A stretch of DNA of 64,000 nt from Erysipelotrichaceae bacterium (GTDB taxonomy: Bacteria; Bacillota_I; Bacilli_A; Erysipelotrichales; Erysipelotrichaceae), in the NCBI GenBank assembly GCA_017432885.1, contig JAFRIE010000043.1, positions 1 through 64,000 of the forward strand, in the 5' to 3' direction. Below the pieces are notes generated by a model. The model had not been told where the DNA came from. It saw only the letters and a program-made list of their open reading frames with translations, and did no database searches. The position numbers and the translations under genes were made by a program. This document shows, one piece after another, positions 8,234-17,040 of this stretch. Numbering within the stretch: the stretch's first letter is position 1; every line of letters begins with the position of its first letter.

Positions 8234-9340
8234 TCATTTCATTTTATGCAGGATCCTGATTTTCTGCAGTCTGGCCGACCATTTTCCCCAGTTTTTTCCA
8301 TAGGCATAACCGATCAGCTGTTCCTCTCTTGTATCGATATGCCCTTCTATGCTTTTCGAGATCCCCAGGTTGTGGGCGTACTGTTTCACATATTTATCCG
8401 TTTTGTCTGCAGACTCGAATTTCGTTCCATCTCTGGAAACACACAGGAAGACCTTGGAAGCCTCCGTCATCTTATACTGGATCGCAAAACCCAGAAACAG
8501 ATCCAGATCCTCCGCGTATACAACATCCAGCGAATCCTGTTTCGACCTTCCGTATACGGTAGACACTGCTTCAATATTCTTAGGCCAGTTCTCGCTTAAA
8601 TCGGATTTCGCCAGTTCGGTCCATCCTCCGTTCAGATCAAAATACGTATAGTAGATATACAGCTCCTCATCCTTGATCACAAAACTGACTTCACCGATCC
8701 CCCAGCCCTTCGGATCTCCTTCATATCGGATCATCGCCTTAGGCTCTCCTCCCCAGCCTGATCCGTTCCATTTTTCAAACGGACCGTCCGGATCCTTGCT
8801 TCGGGCAACAAAAGCAGAATTGTTCATGCCGTTGCCCGGCCTGTCGCTTGTTGAGGTATAGGCCAGATAGTAGTAACCGTTAAAAAAGATAACACCCGGA
8901 TCACAGACAGAACACTGGTCGGCAGAACCCGGTGTCGGTTTTAATACGATCTTCTCATCCGTCCAGTTTTCTCCGTCCTCGCTGTGCCGGTAGACGATCC
9001 AGTCCCATTCGCTGGAACTGTTTCCTTCCGATACCAGCCACATATCCATGGATCCGTCATCGTAACGGATAATTGAAGGACCGTAACGGTAAGCCCCGCC
9101 ATATTCCGTCAGATAGATCGAATAGCCCTCGTCAAGTACGACGACATCATATTCTTCTTCCGGTCCGATTTCCGGAAGCGAAAAGGAAAAAGGATTCTTG
9201 AAATGAAAAAGACGTATCGCATTCAGAAGATTTTCGTTTTTTCCTGCTTTGATACTTGATCCAAGATGAAGGAAAACGATCAGCAGGCCGATTGCGATAC
9301 AAATAAATATCGGGAATAGTATTTGATTCTTTTTCTTCAT
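8234..9340 (-). CDS. Membrane-anchored GH43-like five-bladed propeller protein
   Basis: A protein of 368 residues. Residues 1-25 form a positively charged start plus one membrane helix (ILFPIFICIAIGLLIVFL), so the rest lies outside the membrane. The body has repeated propeller-like blades, with PSIIRYDDGSMDMWLVSEG, CSVCDPGVIFFNGYYYLAYT and SFVIKDEELYIYYTY, as in glycoside hydrolase family 43/62/117-type folds. The DPG and Glu positions are compatible with a glycosidase, but I cannot confirm a full catalytic triad. It follows the PlsY-like gene by six bases with no ribosome site of its own, so it is probably translated by coupling. Confidence 0.7.
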   Translation of the reverse strand: MKKKNQILFPIFICIAIGLLIVFLHLGSSIKAGKNENLLNAIRLFHFKNPFSFSLPEIGPEEEYDVVVLDEGYSIYLTEYGGAYRYGPSIIRYDDGSMDMWLVSEGNSSSEWDWIVYRHSEDGENWTDEKIVLKPTPGSADQCSVCDPGVIFFNGYYYLAYTSTSDRPGNGMNNSAFVARSKDPDGPFEKWNGSGWGGEPKAMIRYEGDPKGWGIGEVSFVIKDEELYIYYTYFDLNGGWTELAKSDLSENWPKNIEAVSTVYGRSKQDSLDVVYAEDLDLFLGFAIQYKMTEASKVFLCVSRDGTKFESADKTDKYVKQYAHNLGISKSIEGHIDTREEQLIGYAYGKNWGKWSARLQKIRILHKMK

Positions 9341-9346
9341 AACAGT

Positions 9347-10012
9347 CTAATCAGAATCACTGTTTTTCTTATCTTTCTTTTTTAGTTTCTTTTTCACGGC
9401 AGCCAGGACATCATCCTTTCTGGTTGTACCGGTCCTGATTCCCATGATAAACGGCCAGTGCAAACGCAGGGCGATCAAAGAAAGGATCAGTGACAAAACG
9501 GCAGCTTCATAGTCTTTCTCAAGAAACATGCCGAGGGCATAGATCAGTGGGACGAGCGGTCCGGAAAGACACAGGTACTTGGTGATGATTACCAGAAGTC
9601 CGGAACCCGCAAGAGCAATCAGACCCCATGGAAGACTGTATAGGATTACCAGCGCACAGGTCGTGGCAGCGCCCTTTCCTCCCTTGAAACCCCGCCAGAA
9701 CGGGAAGCAATGGCCTAAGGCACAGCCAAAACCGGCATAGAACAGCAGCGGTCTGTCCCCCTGAGGAAACAGCAGTTTCACCGTCAGCATCGCCAAGGCG
9801 CATTTCATCACATCGCCAAGCAGCGTCAGCATTCCCGGAACAAAACCAAGAGTCGACATGATGTTGACCATGCCCGGATTACCCGATAAACCAAGCTGTG
9901 AAGAACTCTTGCCGGCATATTTCTTCGCAACAAGTTCAGCTGTCAGGAAACAGCCAAACAGATAACCGACAAGAATACTTAGTGCTTTTTCACTCATATG
10001 TTTACTACTCAT
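9347..10012 (-). CDS. PlsY-type glycerol-3-phosphate acyltransferase, variant motif 1
   Basis: A multi-span membrane protein of 221 residues with the PlsY layout: an N-terminal helix, motif 1, a D-x-x-K segment (GDVMKC), and the strongly conserved GHCFPFWRGFKGGKGAAT. In PlsY, which transfers acyl groups from acyl-phosphate to glycerol 3-phosphate, motif 1 is usually SGN-x-GATN-x-x-R. Here it is SGNPGMVNIMST, losing the Ala-Thr and the Arg. A different acceptor or an altered role is possible. The C-terminus is Lys-rich. A TAAAAT box sits only four bases before the first ATG, so the ATG at 9997 (five codons in) may be the true start. Confidence 0.8.
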   Translation of the reverse strand: MSSKHMSEKALSILVGYLFGCFLTAELVAKKYAGKSSSQLGLSGNPGMVNIMSTLGFVPGMLTLLGDVMKCALAMLTVKLLFPQGDRPLLFYAGFGCALGHCFPFWRGFKGGKGAATTCALVILYSLPWGLIALAGSGLLVIITKYLCLSGPLVPLIYALGMFLEKDYEAAVLSLILSLIALRLHWPFIMGIRTGTTRKDDVLAAVKKKLKKKDKKNSDSD

Positions 10013-10044
10013 GGCTATTTTATCATTATTTCTTCCTTACATTA

Positions 10045-10073
10045 TCGACAAACGACTCCGATTGTGATAAATT
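10045..10073 (+). promoter_or_regulatory. Promoter of tRNA-Val
   Basis: TCGACA, 17 bases, then TAAATT preceded by TGA (extended -10). The mature tRNA begins 12 bases after the -10. Confidence 0.6.
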
Positions 10074-10084
10074 AAAAGAACAGC

Positions 10085-10160
10085 GGACACTTAGCTCAGT
10101 TGGGAGAGCACCTCCTTGACGTGGAGGGGGTCAGGGGTTCGAGTCCCTTAGTGTCCACCA
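10085..10160 (+). tRNA. tRNA-Val (anticodon GAC)
   Basis: A cloverleaf folds cleanly. The acceptor arms are GGACACT and AGTGTCC. The D arm is GCTC/GAGC. The anticodon stem CCTCC/GGAGG encloses loop TTGACGT with anticodon GAC at 10118-10120. The T arm is AGGGG-TTCGAGT-CCCTT, with one G-U pair. The discriminator is A and the CCA end is encoded (10158-10160). It reads valine codons GUC and GUU. Confidence 0.97.
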
Positions 10161-10170
10161 TGATGATATG

Positions 10171-10195
10171 AAAAAGCCTTGTATAAGGCTTTTTT
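10171..10195 (+). terminator. Terminator of tRNA-Val
   Basis: Arm AAAAAGCCTT, loop GTAT, arm AAGGCTTTTTT, ten bases after the encoded CCA. Confidence 0.85.
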
Positions 10196-10421
10196 AATAC
10201 TTCATGTCTGTTTTTCCAGATCGCTTCCTATAACACTTACAATTCTGCTATCTATATTAATGGTCGGCTATATCCCTTGTTTTAATCATACGATATATAA
10301 GGAGGAAACTGATTATGTCGCTTCCTTCTTAGGACTTGTCTTGAACCGTATCTATCTAACATACTTCATTCTGGCAATTGTCATCTGAATAAAAGAAAAA
10401 CCCGTAAGATCCGGGTTTTTC
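10196..10421 (+). other. Gene-poor stretch with a possible 42-codon hydrophobic ORF and a terminator
   Basis: Between the tRNA terminator and 10471 there is no convincing gene. An ATG at 10260 opens a 42-codon frame to 10388 (starts MVGYIPCF, ends YFILAIVI) that is hydrophobic, but no Shine-Dalgarno precedes it. A perfect 10-bp hairpin with T-run follows at 10395-10421 (GAAAAACCCG, loop of 7, CGGGTTTTTC). That hairpin could end a small plus-strand transcript or serve the convergent minus-strand gene at 10472. Confidence 0.35.
10395..10421. terminator. Bidirectional-type terminator hairpin
   Basis: GAAAAACCCG and CGGGTTTTTC, loop TAAGATC. It lies downstream of the minus-strand gene ending at 10472. 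Confidence 0.7.
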
Positions 10422-10471
10422 TGCTTTATTGATTATTCCTTTATTCGTGCCGTTAATAAGCAAGTATTCTT

Positions 10472-10918
10472 TTAAATCCCGACGATCTCCCATTTATACA
10501 TTTCTTCAAATCCTTTCCTGATCTGCTTTTTCAGGTAATCATAACTGATATAGAAGCCTTTCTTGATACCCGGAGCTTCGACATAGATGACATCTTTCTG
10601 ACGTGACAGAAGCCAGGGATATTCTATGTAGCTGGGTTCATCCAGCCACGTAAACTGTTCCGTCTGGTTTAAACCAAGAGTCATGAACGTTCTGACAAAA
10701 CCGGTCACTGTCGGTCCGATATAGCTGACCCGGTAGTTTCTTTTGATCTTTTCATCCAGAATGATGCTTACATACTCCCAGCCGGAGCCGATGTCATCGA
10801 TAATGAATTCAAAGGTATGATCCATGATTTTCTTTCTGTCTTCAGGATCGGTGTTGTTGAATTCTGTCCAGATTTCTCTGATGTACTCTTTCATCTGTTT
10901 CTCGTTATCCGGTTTCAT
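10472..10918 (-). CDS. Hypothetical protein
   Basis: A protein of 148 residues, probably cytoplasmic, with no membrane helix. It begins with a charged helical region (KQMKEYIREIWTEFNNTDPEDRKKIMD) and has mixed alpha/beta content with many aromatic residues towards the C-terminus. I do not recognise the family. It overlaps the preceding small membrane-protein gene by four bases (ATGA), so the two form a translationally coupled pair. Confidence 0.65.
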   Translation of the reverse strand: MKPDNEKQMKEYIREIWTEFNNTDPEDRKKIMDHTFEFIIDDIGSGWEYVSIILDEKIKRNYRVSYIGPTVTGFVRTFMTLGLNQTEQFTWLDEPSYIEYPWLLSRQKDVIYVEAPGIKKGFYISYDYLKKQIRKGFEEMYKWEIVGI

Positions 10919-11127
10919 TTTATTTCCTCCTGATTGTGTCTATTCTTTCCAAGTCTGTACAGTATCAGACAGGCAAACAGCAAAAACAGTGGTATGACGA
11001 TTGCCGTCGATTTCAATCCCCAGGCAAAGAAACCATACCAGTCGCAACCCGGCATGATGCTGCCGTTCTTCGTATGAAGCAATACTTCCATGACGTAGTA
11101 GAGCGCATCGTTCTTCTCGAAGCACAT
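10915..11127 (-). CDS. Small single-span membrane protein
   Basis: A protein of 70 residues with one hydrophobic helix (STAIVIPLFLLFACLILYRL, about residues 40-59) and a charged C-terminus. The start at 11127 lacks a clear ribosome site, so a later ATG (11088) is possible. It overlaps the next gene by four bases. Function unknown; the pair could be a membrane protein plus cytoplasmic partner. Confidence 0.5.
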   Translation of the reverse strand: MCFEKNDALYYVMEVLLHTKNGSIMPGCDWYGFFAWGLKSTAIVIPLFLLFACLILYRLGKNRHNQEEIK

Positions 11128-11171
11128 CCAGGTAACTATGGCAGAAACCTCTCGGCGCTCCGTATCAGTGT

Positions 11172-11179
11172 GTTATAAT
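11172..11179 (+). promoter_or_regulatory. Extended -10 promoter of a mini transcription unit
   Basis: TGTTATAAT is an extended -10 (TGn plus the perfect TATAAT, 11174-11179). A -35 is not evident, as is common with extended -10 promoters. Confidence 0.6.
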
Positions 11180-11198
11180 TTAAACGGAGGTGATTCTT

Positions 11199-11234
11199 AT
11201 GAAAAGAAAAAACTCCAACTTAACAACGGCATAA
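11199..11234 (+). CDS. Possible 11-codon peptide MKRKNSNLTTA
   Basis: An ATG with a near-consensus ribosome site (GGAGGTGAT, seven or eight bases upstream) opens 11 codons ending in TAA. A perfect -10 lies just upstream, and two hairpins follow (ACGGC/GCCGT overlapping the stop, then GGGCT/AGCCC plus TTTT). No plus-strand gene follows that it could control. It might be a small peptide gene, a regulatory RNA with a translated ORF, or a relic leader of a lost gene. Confidence 0.4.
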   Translation: MKRKNSNLTTA

Positions 11235-11248
11235 GCCGTACAATATCC

Positions 11249-11266
11249 GGGCTGCAAAGCCCTTTT
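11249..11266 (+). terminator. Terminator of the mini transcription unit
   Basis: GGGCT, loop GCAA, AGCCC followed by TTTT, 15 bases after the stop of the 11-codon ORF. Confidence 0.6.
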
Positions 11267-11278
11267 CATTTGATATAC

Positions 11279-11302
11279 AAAGGCAGTATCGCTACTGCCT
11301 TT
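11279..11302 (-). terminator. Terminator of the flavin reductase operon
   Basis: AAAGGCAGTA, loop TCGC, TACTGCCTTT: a perfect 10-bp stem just after the minus-strand stop at 11317. Confidence 0.75.
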
Positions 11303-11316
11303 GATTCTTATGGTTT

Positions 11317-11802
11317 CTATGTAAGATTCGTTTGTCTGATCTCAACGACTTCGCCGATAAACATCCTGTGAGGGGCTTCTGTCATATAGTAGCGATCCAC
11401 CACCTCCGGCGGCATCTTGTCTGTTTCCAGATCCTGGGCATAGATCTTCTTACAAAGAATGGTTACTTCCGCTTCCTGATAAGTAACGGCCTTACCCAGA
11501 TCGACGGGAGTGATCCCCGCTTCTTTCTCTTTATCCATGTCTCTACCGGAAAGCTTTCCCATAACACTGAGCGCCTTGCGGTTTTCTTCCGGGTAGAAGC
11601 TGACGGTAAAGTATTCGTTGTCATTCATAAATTCATAAGTATAACGGCAGGGTTTGACATAGACCGTCACGACCGGTCTGCCCCAGAGGGTCCCCATGCC
11701 TCCCCAGCTGATGGTCATGGCGTTGTGCTTCTTCATTGTTCCGGCACAGACCAAAGCCCATTTCTTATCGTACTGGGAGAAGATATCTGTCTTAAATTCC
11801 AT
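11317..11802 (-). CDS. Flavin reductase-like protein (FMN-binding split barrel)
   Basis: A protein of 161 residues. Residues 1-60 hold the NAMTISWGGMGTLWGRPVVTVYV segment, matching the flavin-reductase-like split-barrel family in which T/S and R contact FMN. The family carries NAD(P)H:FMN reductases and other flavoproteins. I place the start at 11802 because AAGGAG lies eight bases upstream; a longer frame from 11832 would overlap the upstream gene without a ribosome site. It is last in an operon with an aldo/keto reductase and DUF362 protein, suggesting a redox function. Confidence 0.82.
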   Translation of the reverse strand: MEFKTDIFSQYDKKWALVCAGTMKKHNAMTISWGGMGTLWGRPVVTVYVKPCRYTYEFMNDNEYFTVSFYPEENRKALSVMGKLSGRDMDKEKEAGITPVDLGKAVTYQEAEVTILCKKIYAQDLETDKMPPEVVDRYYMTEAPHRMFIGEVVEIRQTNLT

Positions 11803-11812
11803 TACATTCTCC

Positions 11813-12928
11813 TTATTCGAATGTTTCCGCACATTCTTTCAGTCTCTCGATGATATTGATGCTCTGCGGACAGACGCTCTCGCACTGACCGCATTGGATG
11901 CACATGGAGGCTTTCCCCTTGTTTTCGGTTGCCCGGTTATAGTCTCTCCTTGCTTTGTCTACCGTTCCCAGCAGAAGCAGTCTGTTTCGGGCGGAGAAGA
12001 TGTCCGGAATAGGAATCTCCATCGGACAGCCGCCGGTACAGTAATGGCAGGCGGTACATGGAATAGAATCAATGGAGGCAAGTACTTCCTGAACCTTTCT
12101 GATGACTTCTTCTTCTTTTTCATCTAAAGGCTTGAAGTCTTTCATGTAGGATACGTTGTCTTCCATCTGTTCCATCGTAGACATGCCGCTTAATACTGTC
12201 AGGATACCTTCCTTTGATGCGATGTAGCGGATCGCCCATGAAGCGTAGGAGGCATCCGGATCAGCCTCATCAAACAGTTTCCTGACCTGTTCGATCGGAT
12301 TGGCAAGCGCTCCGCCCCGGATCGGTTCCATGACGACGACAGGACGTCCGTTTCTTCTGGCTGTCTCGTAGTTCTTTCTTGACTGTACGGAAGGAGACTC
12401 CCAGTCGTTGTAGTTGAGCTGCAGCTGAACGAATTCCGCTTCCGGATGTTCCTTCAGGAGTCTATCTAGCAATTCCGGCGTTCCATGAAAGGAGAAGCCG
12501 ATATGTCTGATCTTACCCTCTTCCTTTGCTTTCTTTACGAAATCCCAGAGATGATATTTTTCATAGAGCTCGTAGTTCTTGTCATCCAAAGCATGCAGGA
12601 GATAGTAGTCAAAATATCCGACCCCTGTTCTTTCCAAAGAGATATCCAGTTCTCTTTTGGCTACTTCTTCCGAAGAGGCGAACATCGCATGCAGCTTGGA
12701 AGCCAGCGTATAGCTGTCTCTTGGATGACGTTCTACCAGAGTCTTTCTTACTGTTTCTTCGCTTCCTTCATAGACAAAAGCGGTATCAAAATAAGTAAAG
12801 CCATTTTCCAGAAACAGGTCTACCATCTTCTTGATCTGTTCCAGATCAAAGGATCCGTCCTCAAGATGAGGAAGTCTCATCATTCCAAAACCCAGTTTCG
12901 GTGTATCTTTACCTAAGTAATCGCTCAT
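11813..12928 (-). CDS. Aldo/keto reductase with C-terminal ferredoxin-type domain
   Basis: A protein of 371 residues. Residues 1-280 form an aldo/keto reductase barrel (GFGMMRLP start, FTYFDTAFVYEGSEE with the catalytic Asp-Tyr region, IRHIGFSFHG). Residues 290-360 hold Cys motifs: CTACHYCTGGCP, then CIQCGQCESVCP, enough for two [4Fe-4S] clusters. This architecture is common in anaerobes and is thought to couple NAD(P)H-dependent carbonyl reduction to ferredoxin-like electron transfer; substrates are unknown. It lies 14 bases after a DUF362 gene, its usual partner type. Confidence 0.9.
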   Translation of the reverse strand: MSDYLGKDTPKLGFGMMRLPHLEDGSFDLEQIKKMVDLFLENGFTYFDTAFVYEGSEETVRKTLVERHPRDSYTLASKLHAMFASSEEVAKRELDISLERTGVGYFDYYLLHALDDKNYELYEKYHLWDFVKKAKEEGKIRHIGFSFHGTPELLDRLLKEHPEAEFVQLQLNYNDWESPSVQSRKNYETARRNGRPVVVMEPIRGGALANPIEQVRKLFDEADPDASYASWAIRYIASKEGILTVLSGMSTMEQMEDNVSYMKDFKPLDEKEEEVIRKVQEVLASIDSIPCTACHYCTGGCPMEIPIPDIFSARNRLLLLGTVDKARRDYNRATENKGKASMCIQCGQCESVCPQSINIIERLKECAETFE

Positions 12929-12942
12929 GTGTCTTTCCTTTT

Positions 12943-13947
12943 CTATTTGATCAGTTTAAACGGCTTGACGTCTTTCACTGCTTCCTTGGCCGTAATACGT
13001 ACTTCATCATTGTCCAGGTCGATCAGAATATATCTGTCATTGCCCATGCCTAGTTCCTTCATATAAGACAGCTGACGGAATCCATGTCTGCTCTGCATCC
13101 TTTCCCAGAGGTCGTGATGCTGCTCCTTTGTCATGGCATGGATCAGATCGACACAGGCCGTATCGACCGCGCAGATGTCATTGGAAGCCAGTATGCCTAC
13201 ATTCGGAGTAACGACCGGTGCTGCAGCGACACCTTCACAGTCGCAGGATACCGACATGTTTCTCATGACATTGACATATGCCGTATGCTTGCCGAAGAAG
13301 TCGATCGTCGCTTTCGTCGATTCGGAGATCTTCTCCATCAGTTCCTCTTCCGCTACGCTCCACTGTCCTTCGCCTTCTCTGGAATGGATCATCTTCTTGC
13401 CGATCTTTGCATCGGCACAGCCGATACCGATATTCTTGTTGGAACCGCCGAAACCGCCCATGACATGTCCTTTGAAATGTGTCAGGGCAAACAGAGAATC
13501 ATAGTCTACCATCGTCTTGCCGTGGGTCATATGGTCGAACCACTTTCCTCCTTCAACCGGAAGGTCAACAGTTCCTTCCGCATCCATGATATCGACAGGA
13601 CAGAAAGTCCAGCCGTTTACCTTCAGCGTTTCCAGATGTTTCTCTGTCGTATCGCGGTCGCCTTCATAATAAGTATTCGTCTCGACGATCGCCGCATTCT
13701 TTAAAGTTTCCGTTGTCTCAAACAGCTCTTTTACCCAGGAACTCGGAACGATGTTCGGTCCGTTCTTTTCTCCGGTATGCAGCTTTACCGCCACCTTGCC
13801 GCAGATGTTTCCATTTACTTTCTCATAGGCTTTCTTAATGCCTGCAGGAGACAGATCTCTGGTAAAATAAACGATCGATTCGTTGCCTTTCCGTTCTTCA
13901 TACGGTACATAGATGTTGCCGTCTTTTGCCGCCTTGACTTCACTCAT
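12943..13947 (-). CDS. DUF362 domain protein
   Basis: A protein of 334 residues with the DUF362 signature regions KVAVKLHTGEKN, ALTHFKGHVMGGFGGSNKNIGIGCADAKIG and a Cys-rich SVSCDCEG segment. The family is often found beside ferredoxins and Fe-S oxidoreductases, and its biochemical role is poorly defined. It has a strong AAGGAGGA ribosome site and is the first gene of the operon with the aldo/keto reductase and flavin reductase genes. Confidence 0.87.
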   Translation of the reverse strand: MSEVKAAKDGNIYVPYEERKGNESIVYFTRDLSPAGIKKAYEKVNGNICGKVAVKLHTGEKNGPNIVPSSWVKELFETTETLKNAAIVETNTYYEGDRDTTEKHLETLKVNGWTFCPVDIMDAEGTVDLPVEGGKWFDHMTHGKTMVDYDSLFALTHFKGHVMGGFGGSNKNIGIGCADAKIGKKMIHSREGEGQWSVAEEELMEKISESTKATIDFFGKHTAYVNVMRNMSVSCDCEGVAAAPVVTPNVGILASNDICAVDTACVDLIHAMTKEQHHDLWERMQSRHGFRQLSYMKELGMGNDRYILIDLDNDEVRITAKEAVKDVKPFKLIK

Positions 13948-14023
13948 GGATGATTCCTCCTTATTTTCTTACAGGGTCATTATATCATTGTTTCGGTCTG
14001 TTTTTATGTATGATGCTTTATCA

Positions 14024-14050
14024 AAAAAGAGAGGCTGAAGCTCTCTTTTT
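14024..14050. terminator. Terminator after folA
   Basis: AAAAAGAGAG, loop GCTGAAG, CTCTCTTTTT: a stem with T-runs on both strands. Confidence 0.75.
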
Positions 14051-14080
14051 AAATGTGTTTTTCCGTATCTGTTTAAAGAT

Positions 14081-14581
14081 CTATGTCTGGAATTCCTCGC
14101 AGTGTCTGTTTCCATCTTCTTTCCGGATCAGTTCGCGGTAGATGAATTCCTCGTGGTCTTCCTCCTTGAGGATATCCCAGTCCTCCGGATCAAAGATCTC
14201 CAATCTGGTATCGACTTCATATTCTTTCTTGATGAAAGAGACATAGGCCTTTTTCGCATAAGGATAGGACTGTCTGTAGATCGAAGCGCCGCCGCAGATG
14301 ATATATTCCGTTTCATCGCTTTGATGTTCCTCAAGAAAAGCGATCAGATCATGCGTCACTTCCACGCCTTCCGGATGATATTCCGGATCGATGGATACAA
14401 CAGTGATATACCGGTCCTTGAGTTTTCCCGGAAGATGGTCGTAGGTCGTCTGACCCATGACGATATGCTTAAAGAGGGTATTTCTGCGGAACAGTTGCAG
14501 TTCTTCCTTGATGTGCCAGGGCAGAGATCCCTTGATCCCGATACCGTAATGCGGATCTACCGCAACAGAGAAACTGATCAT
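14081..14581 (-). CDS. folA: Dihydrofolate reductase
   Basis: A protein of 166 residues. The N-terminus [29 protein letters not shown] carries the DHFR hallmarks (GIGxxGxLPW and an acidic residue in the following helix). IVMGQTTYDHL and IICGGASIYRQ are the two NADPH-binding segments. It reduces dihydrofolate, regenerating the folate oxidised by thymidylate synthase. I chose the start at 14581 because it overlaps the thyA stop by one base (TGATG); the longer frame from 14614 adds residues foreign to the family. Confidence 0.95.
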   Translation of the reverse strand: MISFSVAVDPHYGIGIKGSLPWHIKEELQLFRRNTLFKHIVMGQTTYDHLPGKLKDRYITVVSIDPEYHPEGVEVTHDLIAFLEEHQSDETEYIICGGASIYRQSYPYAKKAYVSFIKKEYEVDTRLEIFDPEDWDILKEEDHEEFIYRELIRKEDGNRHCEEFQT

Positions 14582-15459
14582 CAGACGGACACCTTTCCCT
14601 TGATGGCAGGCCATGGATCGTAGTCCAGGATCTTGACATCATCGATCGTAAACGCAAAGATATCTTTTATTTCCGGATTCAGCCACAGTTTTGGCAACGG
14701 TTTCGGTTCTCTGGTGAGCTGTTCCTTGATCTGTTCAACGTGGTCCAGATAGATGTGGGCATCGCCGAAGGTATGAATGAATTCGTACGGTTCGTAGCCG
14801 CAGACCTGAGCCACCATCGCCAGCAGAAGTGAATAGGAAGCGATATTGAACGGTACGCCCAGAAACAGGTCGGCAGAACGCTGATACAGCTGGCAGGAGA
14901 GTTTTTTCCGATCGGCAGATACATAGAACTGGAAAAAGGCATGGCAAGGAGGCAGTGCCATCTGATCTGCTTCCGCAGGATTGAAGGCAACGACCAGGTG
15001 TCTTCTGGAGAACGGATTGTTTTTAAGATTATCGATCAGCTGACTGATCTGGTCTACTCCCTTTCCGTCGAAGTTGCGCCACTGTCTGCCATACACCGGG
15101 CCTAAGTCGCCCCACTTGTCCGCAAAAGCTTCATCTTCGCAGATCTTGGCGATGAATTCCTCCATCGTTTCTCCTTTGTATTCCGCCGAAGCCTTGTACT
15201 TGGCATAAGGCCAGTCGTTCCAGATCTTGACGTTCTTTAAAGCCAATGGACGGATGTTTGTCTCGCCTTTCAGGAACCAGAAAAGTTCTTCAAAGATACC
15301 TCTGTAGAAGACCTTCTTGGTCGTCAGCAAAGGGAAACCTTCCTCCAGATTCACCCTCATCTGATAACCGAACCTGGAAATCGTTCCGGTTCCGGTCCTG
15401 TCTTCTCTTTTTTCTCCGTTTTCAAGAACATAACGGCATAGATCCAAGTACTGTTTCAT
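14581..15459 (-). CDS. thyA: Thymidylate synthase
   Basis: A protein of 292 residues with the ThyA motifs: [11 protein letters not shown] near the N-terminus, [12 protein letters not shown] in the middle, the active-site Cys in [13 protein letters not shown], and [15 protein letters not shown]. It methylates dUMP with methylene-tetrahydrofolate to dTMP and dihydrofolate. It is translationally coupled to folA, the usual partner. The ribosome site is GAGGT, seven bases before the ATG. Confidence 0.97.
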   Translation of the reverse strand: MKQYLDLCRYVLENGEKREDRTGTGTISRFGYQMRVNLEEGFPLLTTKKVFYRGIFEELFWFLKGETNIRPLALKNVKIWNDWPYAKYKASAEYKGETMEEFIAKICEDEAFADKWGDLGPVYGRQWRNFDGKGVDQISQLIDNLKNNPFSRRHLVVAFNPAEADQMALPPCHAFFQFYVSADRKKLSCQLYQRSADLFLGVPFNIASYSLLLAMVAQVCGYEPYEFIHTFGDAHIYLDHVEQIKEQLTREPKPLPKLWLNPEIKDIFAFTIDDVKILDYDPWPAIKGKVSV

Positions 15460-15565
15460 GGTATTACCTCGCTTATAAATATTCCGATTATTTCAATTAT
15501 ACAACATAAGTTTCCTGCTGGTCTTCCTTAATCGTATGCTTACAGGACGAAGCTACAGCCATATG

Positions 15566-15592
15566 AAAGGGCCATCTTGCGGATGACCCTTT
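15566..15592 (-). terminator. Terminator of the larA-lctD operon; repeat copy 1
   Basis: AAAGGGCCATC and GATGACCCTTT form on the minus strand an 11-bp stem with one G-U pair and a T-run, 57 bases after the lctD stop. A second copy with the same internal mismatch lies at 62454-62481. Confidence 0.65.
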
Positions 15593-15648
15593 TCTTAAAT
15601 TCAGCTTATATATAATACTTGAACCTCGAAAGAAGGCATAACAGATCA

Positions 15649-17040
15649 TTAAATCACTTTACCCGGATTCAGTATATTCTTTGGATCGAACACTTTTTTG
15701 ATCCCCTGCATCAGGGCAATCTGTCTTTCTCCGACCTGTCTGTTCAGATAGACTTTCTTCGCATAGCCGATACCGTGTTCACCGGAAACCATGCCGCCGT
15801 ATTCTCTGGCTCTGGCATAAAGCAGGTCAAAGGCTTTTTTCGTCTTTTCTTCCCAGACTTTCTCTTCCATTCCGTCCTTGCACAGATAGATATGAAGGTT
15901 CCCGTCACCCGCATGACCGAAGGAAGGAATACGCAGACCAACCTGTTTCGCTACTTCATGAGAATACTTGATGAAATCCGCGACACGGTTTTTCGGAACG
16001 ACGACATCGCATTCATCCATCAGGTCGGTAGAAGCTTTGATCGCTTCCAGGAAAGCGCCTCTGGCATTCCAGACCGATTTCTTTCTTTCATCGGTATCTA
16101 TGAAGTATCCGTCGATCGCACCCATATCGATACAAAGCTGTGCCACCTTTGTATACTCTTTCTCAATCTCTTCCATACTGTTGCCGTCAAAGGTCAGCAG
16201 GATGTAGGCTTCATAGTTCGTATCCGGGAATTTCTTTCCCAGGAAGTCTTCGGCCGAGATGATCGTATCAAGCGACATGTATTCGATTGCTGTCAAGGAA
16301 GCCTTGGAACGGATGATCTCCGGAACAGCTTCGATGGCTTTTTCGATCGTCAGAAACGGCAGCAGCATCGAGACGGAGAAGGCAGGCTTCGGCAGGATCT
16401 TCAATGTTGCTTCCGTAATGATACACAATGTTCCTTCCGATCCGATGATCAGATCTTTTAGATCGTAACCCGAAGAATTCTTGACCACCTTGCCGCCGAT
16501 CTTCTCGATACTTCCATCCGGCAGAACGACTCTCAATCCTCTGACATAGTCCCTAGTGACCCCGTACTTGACCGCCCGCATGCCGCCGGCATTGGTAGAA
16601 ATGTTTCCGCCAATCGTCGCAGACTTCTCTCCCGGATCAGGCGGATAGAAATAGTCTCTTTCTTCGACATATGCCTGCAGATCCATCAGCAGCACACCCG
16701 GTTCTACCGTGACGGTCAGATTGGCTTCATCCAGTTCCTTGATGTGATTCATCAGTTTCGTACAGATCATGATGCCCCCTTCCAGGGCTACGGCAGCGCC
16801 GACCAGGTCTGTACCGGAACCTCTGGCTACGACCGGTATTTCTTTTTCATAGGCATAGGCCATGACTTTGGCGATTTCTTCTTCCGATACCGCATTGATC
16901 AGTACATCCGGAAGTTTTTCGATCCCGCCCAGTTCATCGTGGGCATAGTCGCGGGAGATCTCTTTTCCTACCAATATTCTTCCGGAAGGAATTATGGATT
17001 TCAGATAAAGGATATCTTCACTGTCTGTTTTCTTATACAT
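15649..17040 (-). CDS. lctD: FAD-linked lactate/glycolate dehydrogenase, LctD/GlcD type
   Basis: A protein of 463 residues. The FAD-binding PCMH domain (about residues 30-215) includes [32 protein letters not shown] and [18 protein letters not shown]. The C-terminal FAD-oxidase domain contains [13 protein letters not shown] and a final [16 protein letters not shown] VSGEHGIGY segment. Next to etfA and etfB, this matches the LctBCD lactate dehydrogenase complex (Acetobacterium woodii), which drives endergonic lactate oxidation with NAD by co-oxidising reduced ferredoxin. The start at 17040 overlaps the etfA stop by eight bases and has a GGTGG-type site; the frame from 17064 is less likely. Confidence 0.9.
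   Translation of the reverse strand: MYKKTDSEDILYLKSIIPSGRILVGKEISRDYAHDELGGIEKLPDVLINAVSEEEIAKVMAYAYEKEIPVVARGSGTDLVGAAVALEGGIMICTKLMNHIKELDEANLTVTVEPGVLLMDLQAYVEERDYFYPPDPGEKSATIGGNISTNAGGMRAVKYGVTRDYVRGLRVVLPDGSIEKIGGKVVKNSSGYDLKDLIIGSEGTLCIITEATLKILPKPAFSVSMLLPFLTIEKAIEAVPEIIRSKASLTAIEYMSLDTIISAEDFLGKKFPDTNYEAYILLTFDGNSMEEIEKEYTKVAQLCIDMGAIDGYFIDTDERKKSVWNARGAFLEAIKASTDLMDECDVVVPKNRVADFIKYSHEVAKQVGLRIPSFGHAGDGNLHIYLCKDGMEEKVWEEKTKKAFDLLYARAREYGGMVSGEHGIGYAKKVYLNRQVGERQIALMQGIKKVFDPKNILNPGKVI

Noticed and set aside
10179..10388. 69-codon plus-strand frame after the tRNA
   Set aside because: Its start lies inside the tRNA terminator hairpin and it has no ribosome site; I only mention the shorter ATG frame as a possibility.
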